Below, piece by piece: positions 21,028 to 31,517 of a stretch of 64,000 nt of DNA. Where the stretch lies: the NCBI GenBank assembly GCA_001949185.1, contig BDGG01000003.1:3765158-3829157 (forward strand), written 5' to 3'. This DNA is from Ramazzottius varieornatus (taxonomy: Eukaryota; Tardigrada; Eutardigrada; Parachela; Ramazzottiidae). A program made the position numbers and the translations under genes. How positions within the stretch are numbered: position 1 is the stretch's first letter; each line of letters opens with the position of its first letter. The notes beneath the pieces were generated by a model, which saw nothing but the letters and a program-made list of their open reading frames with translations, did no database searches and was not told the DNA's origin.

Positions 21028-22190
21028 ATCCGCTCAGTACGTGCATCAGACAATCTGCAATTTCGAAAATACAGTTATGTAACATGAACCCGGCCAGAAT
21101 TCGCTTCTCGCCTATGTGATGAGAAGTTGACATGAAGTTAGATTGACTCGCCGTGTTAATTCACTCAGCCACACTTTGGCCGAACTTAGCTCAAGTTACG
21201 GCAACACTACACCACAGCGGTATCTGTCATACAAAAGAGAGTTTAAACTTGGACCGAAGTCGGACGTCGATATCGAAGTCCAAAGATTAATCCAGTGACC
21301 AAGCCAACAATTACGCCAAAATTCATCCACAAACATACCTGCAGTCACTTACCTTTGTTCCTTCGTAGACAGAAGTTTGGGAGAGTTTGCAGCTTATCGT
21401 GTCAGCTATCTGGCTTCCTATGGTCAGACGGAAATCCTTTGGGGAGCATGAGCGAGCGAAGCTTCGGAAGAGAAATCCGCGTCGTCATACACGAGACTTG
21501 TTTTATTGCAAATTGCAATTCGTTGCAGTTAATTGCAGTTTAGATTGCAATTTCAATTTGAGACCAAATTGAATTGATCAATTTCAATTTCAGGTGAAAA
21601 TTGACTGAGCCAATCCAATTTCACCTGAAGTTGAATTGGGTAAGAACTGAATTGGATTAAATTGGATTATTGCCAGTCCTATCGACCACCCGTCTCAGCG
21701 GAAGCTGACGTCGCAATCACTGTGATTGATTGCTCTATACGAATATCGAAGCGGAGCGGATGTTCATTACGTCATCGACCATATGACCGAAACAGAAGGA
21801 AACTATAACACTAATAGGATCACAGCACTCCCGCAATTCATGCTTCGAGAAAGCCAGATTAAGACTCGATTCCTCAACCTTCGGCATACATACTGATGGA
21901 TGTTCTTCAACTCTCTGCAGTAACTGCAAAGTCAGCCGCATTTTGGCACGCTGTTGTTTGCAGACGGCGAATTACTGCTGCTCTGCAGTGATGAGAATCT
22001 CATTCTTCAGTCCCAATTCCCTCAATGAAAGAAACCCTGATGAAAGGCGAGTGAAATTTCACGTCTGCGCACGTCGCTTTTCATGTTACTACATTTAGAT
22101 ACGATATGGAAAACAATGAAAAACACGGTCGAATTTAAAGGGTACAACGAAAACCAATTCTCAAATCAAGATGTCCCATAAGGCAGTCAA
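21028..22190. other. Intergenic stretch with AT-rich foldback
   Basis: No supported gene. The segment 21508-21690 is built from CAATTT/AATTG words arranged as an inverted repeat around 21600 (see the repeat entry). Plus- and minus-strand frames near 21295 and 21735 lack features. Confidence 0.55.
21508..21690. repeat. AATTG-rich foldback repeat
   Basis: AATTTCAGGTGAAAATTG and CAATTTCACCTGAAGTTG face each other around ACTGAGC at about 21590-21633, and the flanks continue with many copies of AATTGAATTG and CAATTTCAATTT. The whole can fold into one long imperfect hairpin. It may be a small foldback element or expanded low-complexity DNA. Confidence 0.65.
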
Positions 22191-22748
22191 CTAATGAAAA
22201 GTAGGGAAATCTTCGGGAAGCTGGTTGGCTCCGCCTCCTTCTCCAACGAAAGGACCGACCAGTGCTTGATCCCGTTCGATCCCGATCTCCTCCTGCACGT
22301 TACCACCCACCAACACTGCAAACACAGAAATCAACACATGAATCACTGACCAAAGTGACGACCCATCAATGAGACGAGGAATCCACTGAGGTAAAAGAGC
22401 CGGCTCTTACCTTGGACAGTGTTGACATGAGGACAGCGTGGTTGGAAATAGGTTTGCTTGATGGCAGGAACCAGGAACTCTCCACAACATTGGGTCTGGA
22501 TGGCAATGAGGGTGGTGTGCGAGCGGATGTGGTCCAGGATGTTTTCCGCCTTCTTCTGATTCTTGCTGGTGACGGGGAGAGCTACTTCGAACTCCGGCCC
22601 ACACACGGAACACTGGAGGGTACCGATGTCAGGATGCTGCAAAAAACAACACAGAAATCAGAAACTGGAGTACCAGGAAGTAAAACTGTAGAATATACAA
22701 ATGAGGTACCAGAATGCTCACCATATGAGGACCTCTGATGAAATTCAT
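22191..22748 (-). CDS. Unrecognised small Cys-containing protein, 125 residues
   Basis: Three exons, 22748-22722 (MNFIRGPHM), 22636-22411 and 22315-22191, join in consistent phases to a stop, giving 125 residues. The presence of three good GT-AG junctions with matching phases supports a real gene. The middle exon has a CxxC (LQCSVCGPEF), an adjacent pair CCGEF and a further C in QPRCPHV, spaced as in a small zinc-binding or disulphide fold, plus a helical AENILDHIRSHTTLIAI segment. The tail is acidic and Gly/Pro-rich. There is no signal peptide. I do not recognise a family. Confidence 0.65.
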
Positions 22749-23924
22749 CGTGAATACGCTAGCACAACTACGAAAGCAAGAGAGATTTCAAGTGAAGAAC
22801 CACAATGGCGAGCTGACCACTCAACAGTCGGCTTTCATACCCAAATCTCATAGGCGTGGCTCCAGCCAACGTACTTCATAATTGGTTGGAAACCCACCAG
22901 CGGAATAACGCAAAAAATCTGCGAGCTCCGCCCACGCTGATAGTACAACTCAGACCTGACGTGTAGTCGAATTTGGTCGTATAGCTCGATCGACTCGATT
23001 ATTTTTGAAAATCCGTGAACAAACACACTGTGAACAACGGTACCTGCTCAAAATATCTTTTGACCATAATGCCGACCACGAATATCGCCTGACCGAATAC
23101 TGACCGACATTCATGTGTAAAAGGATATTCTTGACAGTTAGTTTTGCGGTTATTTGATATTCAAAGTTAGTCAAAGTGCCGGTTAATATTCTGCCCAAAC
23201 GATATTCCGGTATAGTACCGTAAACAGAAATCCGCGTTTATTACTACAACACCCTTGAAATCGCAGTCTGCTCACTGATTCACCAAACGCGCTCTGACGC
23301 CAGCCGCAGATTGGATATGAACTTATGGTACACCGGGCCTCAGTTCCACGAGGTGACGTAAAGCGCGGTTCAAGATGGGGAGGGAAACGTGTGGATTGAG
23401 TGGATGTGCGCTCGATAAGCTCCACCTCCCACATGCTTGGTGCTGCCCGCGCTGAATTCGAAACAGTCTGTGTGGGCACTGGACAATGGTCAGAATCAGG
23501 CTCGTGGGATGGACCTCGGATGGTGGAACTTCACAAAGGAATTTCAGGAATTTCCCCATAGTTTCTGTGGACTGCGTATCAGTCTTGTGTCCTTGCCCAT
23601 AAGCTTCAAGTCCTTGTGCTCTCCTCTTGTGAGTAGATGTTAGCTTGTCCTCCATGTTAGCAGGCTCCATCAAAGAGAATCCACAAGAAAAGCGCGTCAT
23701 CTTGGTGTAGACGGTGAGCTCATTTCCTCCTCGTTTCCTCGTGCTACCTTTACCCACAGGACAAACTTCCATCTATCCTCCATTGCAATCCCGTGAAGAA
23801 GGCTCCTCTTGTGGGAGAGGCCAGAAGGTCGGAGGACCAGGAAGCCACGTTCCTGCCCCTTCCGACCATATCTAAAGGGCTTCGCTGCACCCGGGTATCG
23901 GCTTTTCCCGCAGAATCTTTGCTG
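22749..23924. other. Unresolved stretch, about 1.2 kb
   Basis: Long frames exist on both strands (for example 23323-23772 on the minus strand) but their translations look random and no splice-consistent model emerged. It probably holds the promoter of the 22191-22748 gene and 5' sequence of the next plus-strand gene. Confidence 0.45.
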
Positions 23925-24540
23925 ATGTCTCGGATGCAACTGTGCCGTAGTGCAAGCTTTCTTGGCCTCGTATTCCTCGTCTCTACGATAAGTATCCCGT
24001 TCCCTCCTGACGTTGAAAGCTTGAAGATGTCTGCAAACAGTAAGTGACTATACCGTGTCAAACTAACTCTGCGTGCAAACAACGGAAATGCACGCTTTCT
24101 CGTTTCAGTAGGTTCGTCCGATTCTGCGAGTTTCGATCCAGGATACGTCCTGGTCTCAAACATCAAGTGTGCGATGGTCAACACAGACTATGAGAGTCCC
24201 GGAACGCTGCCGCAAGTTCTTCCAGTTTTTCAGATTAGATCACTAGAGAGGCCAAGAAGATTCATCTCTCCTTCCGTCCTGTTTGATAGTAAATCAATCT
24301 AGTCACCATCACGAGAACACACACCACTTGCTTATTCTTTGAATTCCAGATTTCTACTCCATCGACAACCGTGGAAATACTCGGCACTACGTGGATGGTA
24401 GGCAATTTGTTTTCTTACTTTCGACTCTTTTGTCCTCCTGAGGTGAAGGATACGCATTCCGCCTGGCCTTAGTCTTGGAACGGAATTCGGAGCGAAACTG
24501 CAGTACAGAAGGCGAAAAACCAGTCAGGAGCTTGGCTTGG
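23925..24540 (+). CDS. Possible secreted protein, 3' end unresolved
   Basis: Exons 23925-24039, 24112-24288, 24350-24397 and from 24443 on join in the same phase (1) at each junction. The first exon gives a signal-peptide-like N-terminus (core SFLGLVFLVSTISIPF). The next reads ...FDPGYVLVSNIKCAMVNTD and later NTRHYVDGEGYAFRLALVL if the acceptor at 24442 is used. The 3' end is not clear: the frame runs toward a palindromic element at 24550. No domain is recognised. The consistent phases favour a real gene, but the frame could also stop earlier at 24298 if the second intron is not spliced. Confidence 0.4.
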
Positions 24541-24549
24541 CCCCGGATG

Positions 24550-24656
24550 ACAAGCTCGGCACGATGGTTTTCAAGTGGCGCACGCCTTCAGCTAGGGACA
24601 TTGAGAATCTGCGCCACTCGGAAAAAAAACAATCCAGTCGAGTTTGCTTGCCGAAC
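24550..24656. repeat. Palindromic element, copy 7
   Basis: Core CAAGTGGCGCACGCC and TCTGCGCCACTCGG around TTCAGCTAGGGACATTGAG, outer arms AAGCTCGGCACGATGG and TCGAGTTTGCTTGCCGAAC. It lies after the last plausible exon of the possible secreted-protein gene. Confidence 0.87.
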
Positions 24657-25218
24657 TGTGCCGATTGTTGCGAAAACTGGTAATGCCACCGCGAAAAACC
24701 GGCTTTAGACGAGCGGAATTCGGGTCTGAGGCTTGTACTCCGATTCGGAACTCCAGTGCTGAGTGCTCCGAATCGGGATCAGCCGTAAAGGAACGGAATT
24801 ACTATTCTCGGGGCGGAATTAGGAACGGAGCGAAAAACGGGATGCGTATCTTTACCTGAGGTAGCAATTTACTCCCACCGCAAAACTTGCTCTTCCAGAT
24901 TCTGCTTCGATCGCAAAGGTTGCTTATCCTGTGGGGAATGTTCTGCGAACGCACCTGCGCTCCTCTCTGCATATCCTGAAGTTTACTCTGCAGTTCGGTA
25001 TCAACATTGCCCAAATCATGTGAGGACTTAAAGACAAGGATTCTTAGAACTCTTCTTTAATATTGCCGCCGAAACGGTCGAATTAAAAGTATCGTGCGCA
25101 GTCCACTTTTTTATCCTGTTTTCCCTTATTTTGTTGAATGCGCCAAAAGGTTTGCTTGTGTGCATGATAGATCTTATTCTTATCCTTTTTGTATTAATTT
25201 TGTGATCTGAGTCTTGAA
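24657..25218. other. Intergenic stretch
   Basis: GGAATTCGG-type words recur between 24710 and 24830 (CGGAATTCGGGTCTGAGG, CGATTCGGAACTCC, GAACGGAATT), a weak local repetition. No coding exon is supported. Confidence 0.5.
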
Positions 25219-25522
25219 TATAGAAGGCTCGGCGAAGCTAAAATAGCCGCTTTAGCCGTGCTTAGCCGTGGTTAAAAATATTTTAGCCGCGGCTAAAGCA
25301 GCTAAATACGTTTGTTCACGGTCAGAATGTATTGTGCGTCCGATTGATTTATTGATGCCAAAACTATTTTAGCCGACTCAACATCAATAAATCAAACAAA
25401 CGCACAATACATTTTAGCCGTGGATGAAAGTATTTTAGCTGCTTTAGCCGCGTCTAAAACATTCTTAGCCACGACTAAGAACGGCTAAAGCGGCTTATTT
25501 TAGCTTCGCCGAGACTTCTATA
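25219..25522. mobile_element. hAT-like non-autonomous foldback element (304 bases)
   Basis: The first 20 bases (TATAGAAGGCTCGGCGAAGC) and the inverse of the last 20 (25503-25522) match at 19 of 20 positions, and the two arms stay complementary for most of the element, with repeated GGCTAAA / TTTAGCCG words. It is flanked by perfect 8-base direct repeats GTCTTGAA at 25211-25218 and 25523-25530. An 8-base target duplication with T at position 2 and A at position 7 is typical of hAT transposition. There is no coding capacity. Confidence 0.85.
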
Positions 25523-26006
25523 GTCTTGAAACTGTGCGCTTATTCAGCGAAGCAGGAAGTAAAATTCTGATGTATCAAACCATCAAACTACCGGAGCACG
25601 GAAGCACCACTGCGCGAGCTTCGTCTTGAGTGACGTTTATCCGGGAACCACTGCACAGTCTCCTGTATGATGTTTCGAAGTTCCTGACACCAAACAAAAG
25701 ACCCACCGCAAGCCGGACAATGGTACTACAACAAGATGGCACTGTAAACCTTGTGAGTGTAAAGTGAACAGAGTTTCTGCTCAGTGCAAAAAGCTGAGAA
25801 ACCAAAGCAAATATCTTTTGTAGGGTGTGAAAACTAAAAAAAAGTAAGAGTGTTTGCTGTGAACTTTTACATCTCACTAAAGGACGGCAATGCTATTGCA
25901 CATTTCATGAGATGGACGGCAGCTATCAATGACAATGCAATATTTCATCAGTCGAGCATCTTCTCCTCTACTTCCGGCTAAGAGACGGCAGCAGACCCTG
26001 CTCGTA
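25523..26006. other. Intergenic stretch
   Basis: 3' flank of the coiled-coil gene (minus strand). A 100-codon minus-strand frame at 25575-25877 has no recognisable character and no splice support. Confidence 0.5.
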
Positions 26007-29000
26007 CTACTCCGGTCGGCGGTTCTCGGATAGTGGATTCAGAACTCCCTTGTTGACGCGGCCATTGTATGCCACAACCTGCTGAGTGGCTTTTCCAAGA
26101 ACCAGTTGCGTTTTGCCAACTAGGAACCAGAACGTAGTTGTACAATGCAAAGTTGCGAACAAATTATGGTTTCCGTTAAGGGTAATGTGGACTTACTCTG
26201 CTTGTGGACGGCCTTCTCCCATCTCTGACGTCTCAAAATCTCCTCACGAAGTTGTTCCTCGGTTCTATAAGAGAAGTTATGGTACAGCACCCTTGCCGGA
26301 AACGCGCAGTATAGTTTGATTAATACAGCCCAACAAACTTACGCCGCCAAAGTTCCCTTCAGAGTGGTCACTTCATTGTCCAAAGCTTCGTTTGCACCCA
26401 ACAATCTTTCAGCTTCTTCTGTCAGACTGCAAACAACCCCACCACGCCGCTAGCATCCAACTTCGAAGGTTTACACATACACGTAGTAAACGCTTACCGG
26501 TTGACGGTGAGACCCAAGCTGATGGTTACTTGCTCTTTGGATCGCACCTCATTCTCGTTGGCGGCCTTGACGCTCTTCAAGTTATTCTCCAAGAACTCGA
26601 CCTGGTCGATGAGTACTGCCAGCTTTCCAATCATCTGAGTCTGTTCGGCCTTCACGTTGTTCCACGTCTCGTCCGTCTGCTGCGCGCCGTTTCGTCGTTC
26701 TCTGTTGACGAAGGCTTCGAGACGATCACAGGCTTCTCGTTGCTCCGTCAACGCAGCTTCTTTGTCTCTCAACTGCTGCACCAAGACCTTGATATCCTCG
26801 CTGGCTGTCTGGACCTCTTCCTGCAAACTCTTCTGAGCTTCGTATGTCTGTTTCAGCTCAGCATCCAACCTAAACAAGAATCATTAGCACAAGGAAGCAA
26901 TTTTCAATAAAGGAAAGCTCGGCAAACAAACTCCGCCACATCGTTTCTCCAAGTCGCGCAAGTTTTCAGTGATACTGGCTGGAAGCTTGCGTCACTTGGG
27001 AGAACGATCTGATCGAGCTTGTTTGCCGCGCTCAAACAAAACGACTCTCAGAATTCCTCAGATAAAAAACAAATTTGAAGAGAAAAGCGTTCGTTGGAAC
27101 AGCTTTGATATTTTTGAACAAGTCAAAAAAAATATCTTGTAGTTGTAAAGAAAAAAGTTTGATCGTACTGTGAGATTTTTGATGCGAGCTCCTGCATTTC
27201 CGCCTCCTTCTCCCATCTGACGTTATTCAGTTCGTGTTCGAGACTCATCTTCTCCGCCGCGGCCGCCTGCAGACTAGCTCTGGTTTTATCGTACGCTTCC
27301 TTCAGCATGCCGAAGTCTTCGTTCGACTTTGCACACTGATCTTCCAAGTGTGCGATCTGCCTTTCAAGAGTTTCCCTAACTGCTACCGAGTTCTCTAGCT
27401 GACTGAGAACTCCCTCGAGTTCATCAAGTCTCGACTTCAAGTACTCCTTGGTACTCTCAACCGAGCCTAACTGATTCTTCAGCAGGTCAATCTGCTCGTT
27501 CAGGTTCTCGTTTAGTCGGAGAGAAGCTCGAAGATCTTCTTCCAAATCGTCCATCAGAATATCCGTGCCAACGCTCGCGTCGCAGTCTGGTCGGGGTACT
27601 GCGTGCTCCATTAGCAGCATTTGCTGCTCTTGGTTTTCTGCCATCTGCCGCTCTAACCTACAGAATATATAAATTCTGACAAGTATTACAGCAATACTTT
27701 TGATATTCGTTAGCGACTATCGCTGGACGAAAGGGAACCTAGGCAAACAAACTCGACAGATCCCTTATCCAACTGGCGTACGCTTCCAGCAGATCATACT
27801 GTAAGCATGTATCACTTGGGAATACAAACTCGAGAAGATTGTTTTACGAAGTGGCGCACGCTATCAGCCAACGTCAGTGAAAACATGCGCTACTTGATAA
27901 ATCAATCTTGTCGAGTATGTTTGTGGAGCTACCAAATACTTACGCAGGAATCTTTTCCAGTAGTTCAGCCAATTCTTCCTCCAGATGAGCATTCGTTTGC
28001 CGAGCCGATGTTAAAGTGGATCGCAGGCTACAAGATCAACCCTAATTAGTTGACAAATGAAATGAATAAAATCACAGCCTTACTTACGCTTCACTGTTGG
28101 ATTCCATTTCGACTATTTGCTTCTGAAGATCCTCTTCTGAAGCTTTGTGAGCCACTTGGAGTCGTTCAACCTCCGCTTCGGCAATGCGTGTAGCTTCGGA
28201 CGCAGCAGACAAGGCTTTAGTCAGAGCTTCAACTTGTTCGACCAGGGATGCTCGCTCTTCTTGCAGAGAGACCCAGTGCTGGTCCGTCTCCACTTCGGCA
28301 TCATGTAACGACAGCTCTTTGCTGATGTCGATGATTTCTTGCAGCTTCGTGGCTAAGCTGAAGGAGACGTGTGACCCGTCGCCACTTCCGATATCGGCTG
28401 TAACGACAGAGACCATATATCTGGAGACCATTCAGATAGCTGCTTCGAGGAAAGGCGGAAGAAACACTTCGTGCGCGAGCCTACTGGGGTACCGCGCTGA
28501 ACCGTACAGAGTTCCCCGGATGAGTTCGCGCACAACAGTAAATCAGTCAGTCAACTGCGCATTGGTTCATTACTCAACGCTAGAGTGGATTATAGACTAA
28601 CGGATCAGGCTTATGTCCAAGTTAGCTTCGAAGAAGGTGGCATTGGTCGACAGGTTCATTGTGGTTTCGGAACTGTTGAAGCTTTCGTTCAGACCATGAG
28701 TCAAGAACTCCACCAGTTCCTTCAGTCTTTGGATGAGCATGTTGAACGTCTTTCTTTCCATGTTCGGAATGCGTTGTTGTCCTGGTCGAATGAAGGGCGT
28801 GGAAGCTGCTAAGAGAGCTTTCGGGCTGCTCAGTGTGGCTCGCTCACTTCCGGCCAGCACAGTTCGCTTGAAGGGACTCATGGCGGACGAAGCACCCATT
28901 CGAGCAGCTGGGAAACCTCGATACTCTGTAACATCGAGTTGAAGATCTGAAGTCGGACTAAGAGGCAGTGGGTCTTCAGCAACCTCAGGATTCGTTCCAC

Positions 29001-30724
29001 TTTCAACCACGATCGGCTTCTGCAAAAAATCCAGAGTAAGTAATATTAATAGTAAAGAATGTTATCAGAAATCAACAACATGTTTCCGTTTATTATAAAG
29101 ATAAATTGGTTCGGTTAGAACTCAGGCAAGCACGTGCGAAACTCAAATTTAGGGGCTCAGCAAACAACTCGACCAGATTCTTCTACGAAGTGGCGCACGC
29201 CCTTGGTCAGATTGGTTGGAAGCGTGCGCCACTGGGAAAACGATTTGGTCGAGTTCGTTTGCCGAATTTTCAAGGAGAATTTTGGTCGATGTTCTGATTT
29301 ACTTCGACAGTTTCTTCTCTAAACTTGATTTCCTCCAGCGCTTGAGCGTATCCCGCTCGACGAGCTTCCTCCAGCTTCTCGGTGATGTCCTCAGCTGCAA
29401 AGCTGCTCTGAGAAGCAGTGTCGGACTGCTGTGCGGGGACAGACAGAGATCCGGAGGCTTTCTGGGGCGAGACGTCCAGCTCGTTCCAGTCTTCGAAAGT
29501 AGCGTTGCTGTCGGCCGATGTCAGTCCTTTGGGGATCGGACTTGCTGTCTTCTTCTGGTTGAGAGGCGAGGTTCCATTGACTGCGACATGACACTGAAAA
29601 GGACGCTTAGTCGGACTTGCGGCGGTTGATTCTGAGCGGAATGTATCGGTCAGCTGGGAAGGAGGCCTTGAAGTCGACGCAGCGTTTGGCTGCACCTCTT
29701 GAGTTTCAACACTAAAAGCATATGCAAGCATCGCCAACATGAACCATCCGACATTCTGAGTCGAGACAGGAAAAGCTTCATCAAAACATACCCTTCAGTG
29801 CTGCCTTTTGCCTGCAGCTTCTGATGTTCCAGGCGAAGCCGTTCGAGTTCCAGCTGAACTCTGGCCACCTAAAGATAGACTTTGCTGCTCTGAATTATCT
29901 CAAAGCCTCATTAGAACGACATCATTCATCATCAAACAGATTTACCTCTTTGACGTATGGCAGTCCACTTTGTGGGATCTGTCCTTGTTGGCACATTTCT
30001 TCAATAAATTTGACCATAGCATCGTTAAGATGGTCATAGTCGTGCTCCATCTTCTCGAATCTCATTCTCCAGTGAAAGACCTCTTTGTCGAGGTGCTCTA
30101 GTGTCTACAAAACAACATCTGCATTACAACTCTGGTCTCTCTGAATGGACTTGACCACCGAGTTTTACCAACCTTGTCGTACTGCGCTGTAGGAATCATG
30201 TGCAATTGCTGTTTTCCTCCACTCTTTCCACACAGCTCGACTGTAAAACCGTCAGGATAACATAAGAGCATACATATGCATCTACAGAACAGAATTACTA
30301 GATTGGCGTGTGCTTACGCCGCGGTGCTGATCTGGTGCCATACGAAGACAATCGATCCAGACGCGACGAGTTCAGAAAGTTCGGTGGAGTTCCACGGAAG
30401 CTATCGTGGCTCGTCGACACACCCGTAAAGCGGACGGAACTTTGACGTGGAACATCGTCCATCACCGTACCCAGGATGTTGTCAATGCTGCCAGAGGTGG
30501 AGGTCTCGTTCTGAGACAACGGCTGAGAGTACGAGTTTTCTGAGAGATCCACAAGGCGATTATCACCACTGAAACAAAACGGGTGATCAGACAATCAAAG
30601 CGAACTCGACATGCACGTTTGATGGGGATGCACGGAACGCTTATTACTACTCGACGAACCTTTCATCGTCGTTCAAGTTAGCCGTTGGGAACAGTGGACC
30701 ACTTTTCCAAGGTCTCTGGTTCAT
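26007..30724 (-). CDS. Long coiled-coil protein, family not identified
   Basis: About 14 exons read 5' to 3' from ATG 30724: 30724-30660, 30568-30318, 30240-30173, 30104-29946, 29868-29792, 29711-29303, 29019-28601, about 28357-28088, about 28028-27947, about 27657-27165, about 26872-26498, about 26425-26343, about 26264-26199, about 26105-26007. The first junctions are phase-consistent; later ones are approximate. The N-terminus is Ser/Thr-rich and disordered. Then come a helical block (TLEHLDKEVFHWRMRFEKME) and a linker with many SP/TP sites. A short helix NMLIQRLKELVEFL follows, and after it several hundred residues of heptad-type coiled coil (for example EYLKSRLDELEGVLSQLENS). It ends YNGRVNKGVLNPLSENRR. 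A centrosomal, Golgi or cytoskeletal scaffold is plausible, but I could not match a family. Three introns carry palindromic elements. Confidence 0.75.
26916..27032. repeat. Palindromic element, copy 8
   Basis: AAGCTCGGCAAACAAACTCC and GATCGAGCTTGTTTGCCG form the outer arms; core CCAAGTCGCGCAAG / CTTGCGTCACTTGG. Located in an intron of the coiled-coil gene. Confidence 0.9.
27741..27930. repeat. Palindromic element, copy 9 (composite, about 190 bases)
   Basis: Two monomers overlap: GGCAAACAAACTCGACAGAT with core AACTGGCGTACGC / GCATGTATCACTTGGG, then AACTCGAGAAGATTG with core GAAGTGGCGCACGC / ATGCGCTACTTG and the closing arm CTTGTCGAGTATGTTTG. In an intron of the coiled-coil gene. Confidence 0.82.
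29154..29267. repeat. Palindromic element, copy 10
   Basis: GGCTCAGCAAACAACTCGAC and GGTCGAGTTCGTTTGCCG are the outer arms; the core GAAGTGGCGCACGCC / GCGTGCGCCACTGGG is nearly perfect, with loop CTTGGTCAGATTGGTTGGAA. In an intron of the coiled-coil gene. Confidence 0.92.
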
Positions 30725-31517
30725 GGTTTGTTCATAGATGGAAAACTAGTGAAGACTTGAAACACAGTGGAACAATCAACAGCGCCTAAACAGATGAACA
30801 ATTTCAACGCTTGAGCTTCTGGATCTTATTAGATTAAGTGCCCAATTGCGATCGCACAGATCCAACTACTGGAGACCGAAGAAGCACACTGCTAAAAGGA
30901 GACGTTGATGCAGCTCGAAATGGCTTCCAGATGCCTGAAAGGCAGCCAGATTTGACAGACGAGGAGAAGGACAGGCAGAAAGAATTTCATTTCAACCAAG
31001 CATCGATAATATAGGGCATTATGGCAGTCCACGCAAACGGCGGCCAGAAGGCCAAAAGGGACCAAGTCACCAGAGTCACCAGACCGGGATGAGTGAATGA
31101 ATGACGTCACTGTGGCATCACAATATGGCCACCACGCCCTGGATTTCTTATAATATAAATTAAATTTAGTAGTTATGGAATATACAATTGCACATAATAT
31201 TATGATTGCTGGAGCAGATAGATTATAGAAAATTAAGCGGGTCAACGTTGCACAAGAAAGAACTGGTGCGAGCTACCGCAGTATAATCGCGAACACACCT
31301 AGCTTGCTAGCCTGCGACAAAGAAAACGGCGGTAAAGCTTGGCGATCGCAGAGTGATCACTCTGGCGATCGATAAAGCACCTGAGCCGAGTACAACTTAC
31401 AGGTTTAACAGCAGCGTTTATCAAACGTATCAAACTAGTTACCAGAATGCTTCTACACTCTGCAGCTTGAAAATTTGCGCACCGGCAGCTGTTCTTCAGG
31501 TACCGACGTCAGGCAGA
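30725..31517. other. Intergenic stretch
   Basis: Promoter side of the coiled-coil gene and 3' side of the MORN gene. A minus-strand frame at 30892-31245 reads hydrophobic segments but has no usable start or splice context. Short GATCGC palindromes occur near 31340-31375. Confidence 0.5.

Noticed and set aside
31200-31245. Hydrophobic minus-strand frame 30892-31245 as a membrane-protein exon
   Set aside because: No usable start, no acceptor or donor in a fitting phase, and AT-rich sequence makes hydrophobic frames likely by chance.
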